Part shown: one piece after another, positions 60,209 through 64,000 of the stretch | Numbering within the stretch: position 1 is the stretch's first letter | How the letters are laid out: the number at the start of each line of letters is the position of its first letter | From: a virus | DNA length: 64,000 nucleotides | Direction: 5' to 3' (one strand) | IMG/VR virus record: IMGVR_UViG_3300009185_000001 | Span: 62,001-126,000 of that record | Notes under the pieces: generated by a model | The model's database searches: none | Told to the model about the DNA's origin: nothing | Seen by the model: the letters and a program-made list of their open reading frames with translations, nothing else | Program-made: the position numbers and the translations under genes

Positions 60209-60880
60209 ATGAATACTGATTATAAAATAATTGTTGCAACTCCACATAAAAAAGAAGAATTTAGAGATAAAGCGGGGATTGCGCTTACCCTAGATAAATT
60301 AAATGTTTTTAATGCTTCTTCTATAATTTATGAAAACAAACAAGGACTAACTAAAGTTTATAATTCTTTTATAAATGAGGAGAATAGAGGAAAAAAATTA
60401 ATTTTTGTACATGATGATGTTATAATTGAAGATCTTTTTTTTGAGGAAAAACTTAAATTAGCATTTGAAAAATATGATATTGTTGGTTTGGCTGGCACAA
60501 AACAATGCAATTTAGATTCTGATATGATGGCATGGCATTTGATGTCACCTAGAGAGTCATTTGTTGGTGAGGTAGGGCATAGTAAGGATAAAAATTACTG
60601 GACAAGTGGATTCGGTCCAAGTCCATCAAGAGCATTAATAATCGATGGGTTGTTTATTGCGGTAAATGTTGATAAATTATTGGAAACAAACACTAGATTT
60701 GATGAAGATTTTGATTTTCATCACTATGACATATCTTTTTGCTTGATTGCTAATAGAAACAAGTTAAAAATAGGTGTATATCCGATCAAAGTTACTCATT
60801 TTGGTCTTGGAGACAGTATGAACTCTCCTGAATGGTTGAAAAGCTCTATAACATTTAAACAAAAATATTTAAAATGGTAA
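60209..60880 (+). CDS. Glycosyltransferase (GT2/GT-A-like)
   Basis: A 223-residue protein if it starts at ATG 60209, which has the common TATAAAAATATG context; ATG 60188 (seven more residues) is the alternative. KIIVATPHKKEEFRDKAG, KKLIFVHDDVIIED near 61-74 (HDD metal site), GPSPSRALIIDGLFIAVN near 140 and FHHYDISFCL near 170 match a small GT-A family seen in bacteria and phages. The acceptor is unknown. It overlaps the next gene by seven bases. Confidence 0.72.
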   Translation: MNTDYKIIVATPHKKEEFRDKAGIALTLDKLNVFNASSIIYENKQGLTKVYNSFINEENRGKKLIFVHDDVIIEDLFFEEKLKLAFEKYDIVGLAGTKQCNLDSDMMAWHLMSPRESFVGEVGHSKDKNYWTSGFGPSPSRALIIDGLFIAVNVDKLLETNTRFDEDFDFHHYDISFCLIANRNKLKIGVYPIKVTHFGLGDSMNSPEWLKSSITFKQKYLKW

Positions 60881-61272
60881 AAAAACCTTATAATGATGAT
60901 TTATTCATCCACATGGATTGGATTTTAAAGAAAAAGGGCAGCGAACCGCAATGCGAAAACAATATACCATATCCATTTATTTTAAACCGATGGTTATCGA
61001 TGGTGGACTCATCTATTTCTCAGATTATCAATGCAACCACGAATAAATGGATTACTGCACAGGGAATTTGCTCTGACAAAAAAACTTTAGGCAGATTTTA
61101 TAGAAAAGTTATGCCAAAAACCTTTAAGAAGTATTCATACATAAAAAAACCTTCTAAAAATGAATATAATAGTGATGATTATGAGAATTTAGCAATCGTT
61201 AAAGAAATTTCTGTAAGAGAAATAAAAATGTATGAAAAAACACTTGCAGAATTAAAGGAGCAACTTAAATAG
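60874..61272 (+). CDS. Hypothetical protein
   Basis: A 132-residue protein with YPFILNRWLSMVDSSISQIINATTNKW split here as NRWLSM and SISQIINA, a helix remembered from marine T4-like phages without a named role. Basic, with no clear motif. It lies next to gp61, so replication or nucleotide work is possible but not shown. Confidence 0.5.
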   Translation: MVKKPYNDDLFIHMDWILKKKGSEPQCENNIPYPFILNRWLSMVDSSISQIINATTNKWITAQGICSDKKTLGRFYRKVMPKTFKKYSYIKKPSKNEYNSDDYENLAIVKEISVREIKMYEKTLAELKEQLK

Positions 61273-61279
61273 ATATATT

Positions 61280-61663
61280 ATGATGCAAAGACCCGAACAA
61301 GAAGATAGAATTGGTGGATTAGTACAAATTGATAACTACAAAGGTAGTCATTTTGAACTTGATGGTTGGCAATTGTCTAAAGTTTTAGATGATATTTTAA
61401 TGGTTCAGTATGCAGATATCAACGAAGAAGGTGATTTGGTAAAAAGAGGAAGCATGTGGGTTCCTATTAATGCCGTTAATCACGTCTGGAGAGTTGGAAG
61501 GATTTTATTGGCTGGACCAAATTGTAAGACTGTTACTGAAGGAGATCATATAGTTTTTCCAAATGATAGAGGAATTCAAGTTTCCAATTTAAACGGACTT
61601 AAACATATTGTCTTCTTGAACGAGGCCAGAATATTTGGAATCTGTACTCCAAAGGCTTCTTAA
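61280..61663 (+). CDS. GroES/gp31-like co-chaperonin
   Basis: A 127-residue protein with a GroES-type beta barrel: VLDDILMVQYADINEEGDLV, a mobile-loop region near 45-58 (KRGSMWVPINAV), WRVGRILLAGPNC, VTEGDHIVFPNDRGIQV and NEARIFGI. In T4, gp31 replaces GroES so that the host GroEL can fold the capsid protein. T4 gp31 is 111 aa. The pattern VGxxLxxGP...VxxGDxIxFxNDxG is family-like. Confidence 0.7.
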   Translation: MMQRPEQEDRIGGLVQIDNYKGSHFELDGWQLSKVLDDILMVQYADINEEGDLVKRGSMWVPINAVNHVWRVGRILLAGPNCKTVTEGDHIVFPNDRGIQVSNLNGLKHIVFLNEARIFGICTPKAS

Positions 61664-61673
61664 ATAAAGAACA

Positions 61674-62057
61674 GTGAAGCTATCATTGGATGGTCTAAGA
61701 CAACTTTGTTCTTCTAATCTAGTTGAATTAAAGTTTAATAGAAGATTAAGAATAATTGGATTACCTCCGACCAGAAGAATGCTAGCTACTTTGGATGCTC
61801 AACTTTTAAATTCTACTTTAGGAAAGGAAGTATTAAACTTCAAACCTCCGGTAAGAAATGCTGCATATAATGCAGCATCTAAAGGGTTATTAACTGTTTG
61901 GGATTTACTATATCAGGATTGGAGAAATATTCCAATTGAAAATGTTTTTGTAGTATCCACAGTTCCAACAAAACCCGAAAAAACTTTTTGGGAATACTTT
62001 GATAAAGTTTTAGGAAAAATGACAGCTTCACAGAAAGCTGCATTCATGAGCAAATGA
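61674..62057 (+). CDS. Putative SH3-like beta-barrel protein
   Basis: A 127-residue protein from GTG 61674. VELKFNRRLRIIGLPPTRRM then LATLDAQLL (17-46) resembles a small DUF2693/SH3-barrel type seen in T4-like phages, and TVWDLLYQDWRNIPIENVFVV follows near 74-94. Role unknown. Overlaps the next start by ATGA. Confidence 0.45.
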   Translation: MKLSLDGLRQLCSSNLVELKFNRRLRIIGLPPTRRMLATLDAQLLNSTLGKEVLNFKPPVRNAAYNAASKGLLTVWDLLYQDWRNIPIENVFVVSTVPTKPEKTFWEYFDKVLGKMTASQKAAFMSK

Positions 62058-62410
62058 ATATTACAAAAACACCAACAGAAAATGCATGTATGTTTTTACT
62101 ACAGAAAAACATATCATTAGAATTAAATAACAAACCATATAAGCAGGGAAAGCTTATAATTTTTTATCAGAAAAATTTTTATTTGACATTTGTAATAGAT
62201 ACTGTTAAAAAGAAGAGAGAAAAAATAGAAATACCTATTCCTTTTGGAGTGGAAATGCACGAAGATGATGATTTGGTGTTTTTTGATTATAGATTAAAAA
62301 CGCTTGCCAAACAAGCTCCAGAAGTGGAGAATTATCTGAGAGTATATTCCTCTAAAAAGAATTCTAATAAATTTTGGAACTCAATATTAACAATCGATGC
62401 AAAAAACTAA
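62054..62410 (+). CDS. Hypothetical protein
   Basis: A 118-residue protein with beta strands (KLIIFYQKNFYLTFVIDTV) and an acidic loop (HEDDDLVFFDY). No family was recognised. The gene is coupled at both ends by overlaps with its neighbours. Confidence 0.5.
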   Translation: MNITKTPTENACMFLLQKNISLELNNKPYKQGKLIIFYQKNFYLTFVIDTVKKKREKIEIPIPFGVEMHEDDDLVFFDYRLKTLAKQAPEVENYLRVYSSKKNSNKFWNSILTIDAKN

Positions 62411-62654
62411 TAATATTCTAATGTATAGTATCTTTTCTGGAACTTTTTATGAGGTTCCAGATTCAGATTTTCATCTTATGGATGGTGGTCAGATTCCTCT
62501 GCTCAAAAAACCTTCTTCAAGCTGTAGCAAATGCTATGGAAGAGGGCACCTAGGCAGGGATACGCAAAGCTTTGGTTATACCGTGTGTAATTGTGTGCGA
62601 AAAGTAGCAAATATTAACCTCCTCAAGACCGCCAAAGATGTTACAATTAGTTGA
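62397..62654 (+). CDS. Small zinc-binding protein
   Basis: An 85-residue protein with CSKCYGRGHLGRD and a later CNC, a DnaJ-type knuckle, and MYSIFSGTFYEVPD at the front (an internal ATG at 62421 is an alternative start). It overlaps the helicase gene start by 17 bases. Function unknown; a similar small protein is remembered from other T4-like phages. Confidence 0.55.
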   Translation: MQKTNNILMYSIFSGTFYEVPDSDFHLMDGGQIPLLKKPSSSCSKCYGRGHLGRDTQSFGYTVCNCVRKVANINLLKTAKDVTIS

Positions 62655-64000
62655 TTACCTAAAGACATTTCCCACCGATGCAAAAGCAAGACCACAGCAA
62701 GAAGTTGCTTTAAATAAAATAGCCAAAGCATTTTCTAGTGGTAAAAAATTTGTTATAGCATCGCTTCCTACTGGTTCTGGCAAATCTCATATTGCAGCAT
62801 CCGTTGCAAGATCTGCAACTCCAATAGATACCCGCCGAAAAGAGTTGGTAGATTCTTATATGATATATAAGAAGGACAGGAATGGAAATTTTAAGTATGA
62901 AGATGATTTTTTAGACGGAACTTCATTCGGAAGTTACATTCTGACTATCACCAAATCATTGCAGGATCAGTATAAGGGGTTGTTTAAAGAGTCTGTAATC
63001 GTTAAGGGCAAATCGAATTATTCCTGTGATGTAGACCCCAACGTATCAATTGATTTTGCTCCCTGTTTATATTCACCAGAAATCAAAGAGGCTTGTTTTG
63101 CTGCTGACAGATGTCCTTATTATAGAAATCGAAATGCTGCGTTTACTTCGGTAGATCCTGTATTGAATTACAGAGCTTTCATGAATCTTCCTAGTTTTTT
63201 GAGAAAACGAGAAATCTATATATTCGATGAAGCTGGTGACATGGAAGCCGAATTAGTGGGTCAGTATTCTATATCAATAAATTATTCACATCTTTTGGCT
63301 GAAGATATTGATTTTAGAAAATTGAGTAGCGATGACAATAGAGAAGCTGGAAAATGGCTAAACGATGTTTATACTAAATTAAAAAGCGAATCTGATAAGT
63401 TAAAAAATCGACTCTCCAACCTAGAGAAGAAGGAATCACATAAAGCAGTTAAAAATAAAGACATTCAGAGATTAGGAAAGCTTAATGGAATGATTCATTC
63501 ATTGGAAAATGTTATTAATTTTTGGGAGGAGTGTGAGTATTTGGTTGAACGTAGAGATTCTGAGGGTGTAACATTTGTTCCTTATGATGTTAGACCATTA
63601 GCTGATATGCTTTTTAAGGGTGCAGATATGATTTTAATGATGTCTGCTACTATTTCTAATCCCAAACAATTTGCAAAAACACTGGGTATTCAAGAAGGCC
63701 AATATGAATTCATAGAAGCCTCTTCTTCGTTCAGTTCTACCAAATCTCCTATCAGGACATCTAGGAAATATAGTCTTTCATATAAAAACAATAATAAAGA
63801 TTTACCGAGAATAATAGAAGCCGCTGTAGAGCTTTGCAAATGCCACAAGGGGCAGAAGGGAGTTATCCATACCCATACAAATAAAATAGCCGAAGAAATA
63901 AAGAGAAAGGTTTCTGGTGATAGTAGATTTATTTTTAGAGAAATAGGAAATACCAATGAAGATATTTTGGAAGAGCATAAATCAAGAATCGATGATGATA
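62638..64000 (+). CDS. DinG/XPD-like DNA helicase with Fe-S-type cysteines, partial at right edge
   Basis: The open frame from ATG 62638 continues past the window end (454 codons seen). Walker A LPTGSGKS is at residues 43-50. Cys130, Cys143, Cys153 and Cys159 are spaced as in the 4Fe-4S cluster of XPD/DinG helicases, between motifs I and II. The Walker B box is FDEAGDM (DEAG in place of DEAH), then a helical domain, and LMMSATISNPKQFAK begins the second RecA domain. Such helicases unwind 5'-3'. It probably acts in repair or replication. The C-terminal motifs lie beyond the window. Confidence 0.8.
   Translation, partial: MLQLVDYLKTFPTDAKARPQQEVALNKIAKAFSSGKKFVIASLPTGSGKSHIAASVARSATPIDTRRKELVDSYMIYKKDRNGNFKYEDDFLDGTSFGSYILTITKSLQDQYKGLFKESVIVKGKSNYSCDVDPNVSIDFAPCLYSPEIKEACFAADRCPYYRNRNAAFTSVDPVLNYRAFMNLPSFLRKREIYIFDEAGDMEAELVGQYSISINYSHLLAEDIDFRKLSSDDNREAGKWLNDVYTKLKSESDKLKNRLSNLEKKESHKAVKNKDIQRLGKLNGMIHSLENVINFWEECEYLVERRDSEGVTFVPYDVRPLADMLFKGADMILMMSATISNPKQFAKTLGIQEGQYEFIEASSSFSSTKSPIRTSRKYSLSYKNNNKDLPRIIEAAVELCKCHKGQKGVIHTHTNKIAEEIKRKVSGDSRFIFREIGNTNEDILEEHKSRIDDD

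Noticed and set aside
1-64000. tRNA genes, insertion sequences, integrase or attachment sites
   Set aside because: None could be recognised by eye; all long stretches are accounted for by protein genes.

Overview
This window is a continuous stretch of a tailed-phage genome of the T4-like myovirus type. It is AT-rich by eye (not counted), densely packed, with many ATGA or short overlaps between genes and no intergenic gap longer than about 100 bases. No host gene, rRNA, tRNA, integrase or transposase was seen. The placement rests on a full T4-style core: baseplate and tail proteins (gp26-, gp48-, gp53-, gp5-like), terminase gp17, polymerase gp43, clamp gp45, ssDNA-binding gp32, helicase gp41 with loader gp59, primase gp61, recombination proteins UvsX, UvsY, UvsW, gp46 and gp47, and late sigma gp55 with a probable gp33 partner. 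The host cannot be identified. Most start codons lack a good Shine-Dalgarno sequence and sit in a TAATATATG-like context.

Layout. Bases 1-17776 (mostly +) hold tail and baseplate genes, with the large terminase in the middle. The terminase is fractured: its P-loop is interrupted by an atypically split intein, with a zinc-finger/Vsr-like homing endonuclease gene between the halves. The tail spike is also split. A gp5-like OB-fold protein carries a nested domain resembling GH75 chitosanases in place of the T4 lysozyme, and the beta-helix needle is a separate gene. A lone dNMP kinase runs antisense at 12.6-13.2 kb.

Bases 17765-30374 (-) are the replication block, in transcription order gp43, thyX, HNH endonuclease, a small protein, uvsX, gp41, a DHH phosphoesterase, a small protein, gp59, gp32, a small protein, gp45, a small protein, probable gp33, and an unknown protein. 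The gp43 start codon lies in a perfect 13-bp inverted repeat that may be a translational operator.

Bases 30415-47005 (mostly -) are uvsY, uvsW, gp55, gp47, then a glycosylation island of twelve genes, then gp46 and another glycosyltransferase. The island holds several glycosyltransferase families, two FkbM methyltransferases and another methyltransferase, and it separates the two subunits of the gp46/gp47 nuclease.

Bases 47034-56328 hold small accessory genes, a GT9-like glycosyltransferase and a sulfotransferase (+), facing three tail-fibre genes (-). The fibres are built of 15-residue Hep/Hag-type repeats, and the largest has an unusual Cys-ladder solenoid of about 20 rungs. Bases 56376-64000 hold a P-loop kinase, primase gp61, a glycosyltransferase, a GroES/gp31-like cochaperonin, small unknown proteins and a DinG/XPD-like helicase with a four-cysteine cluster, cut by the window edge.

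Together the genes give a self-contained replication, recombination and late-transcription apparatus plus virion assembly. A large sugar- and sulfate-modifying capacity probably acts on the virion or on the host surface.
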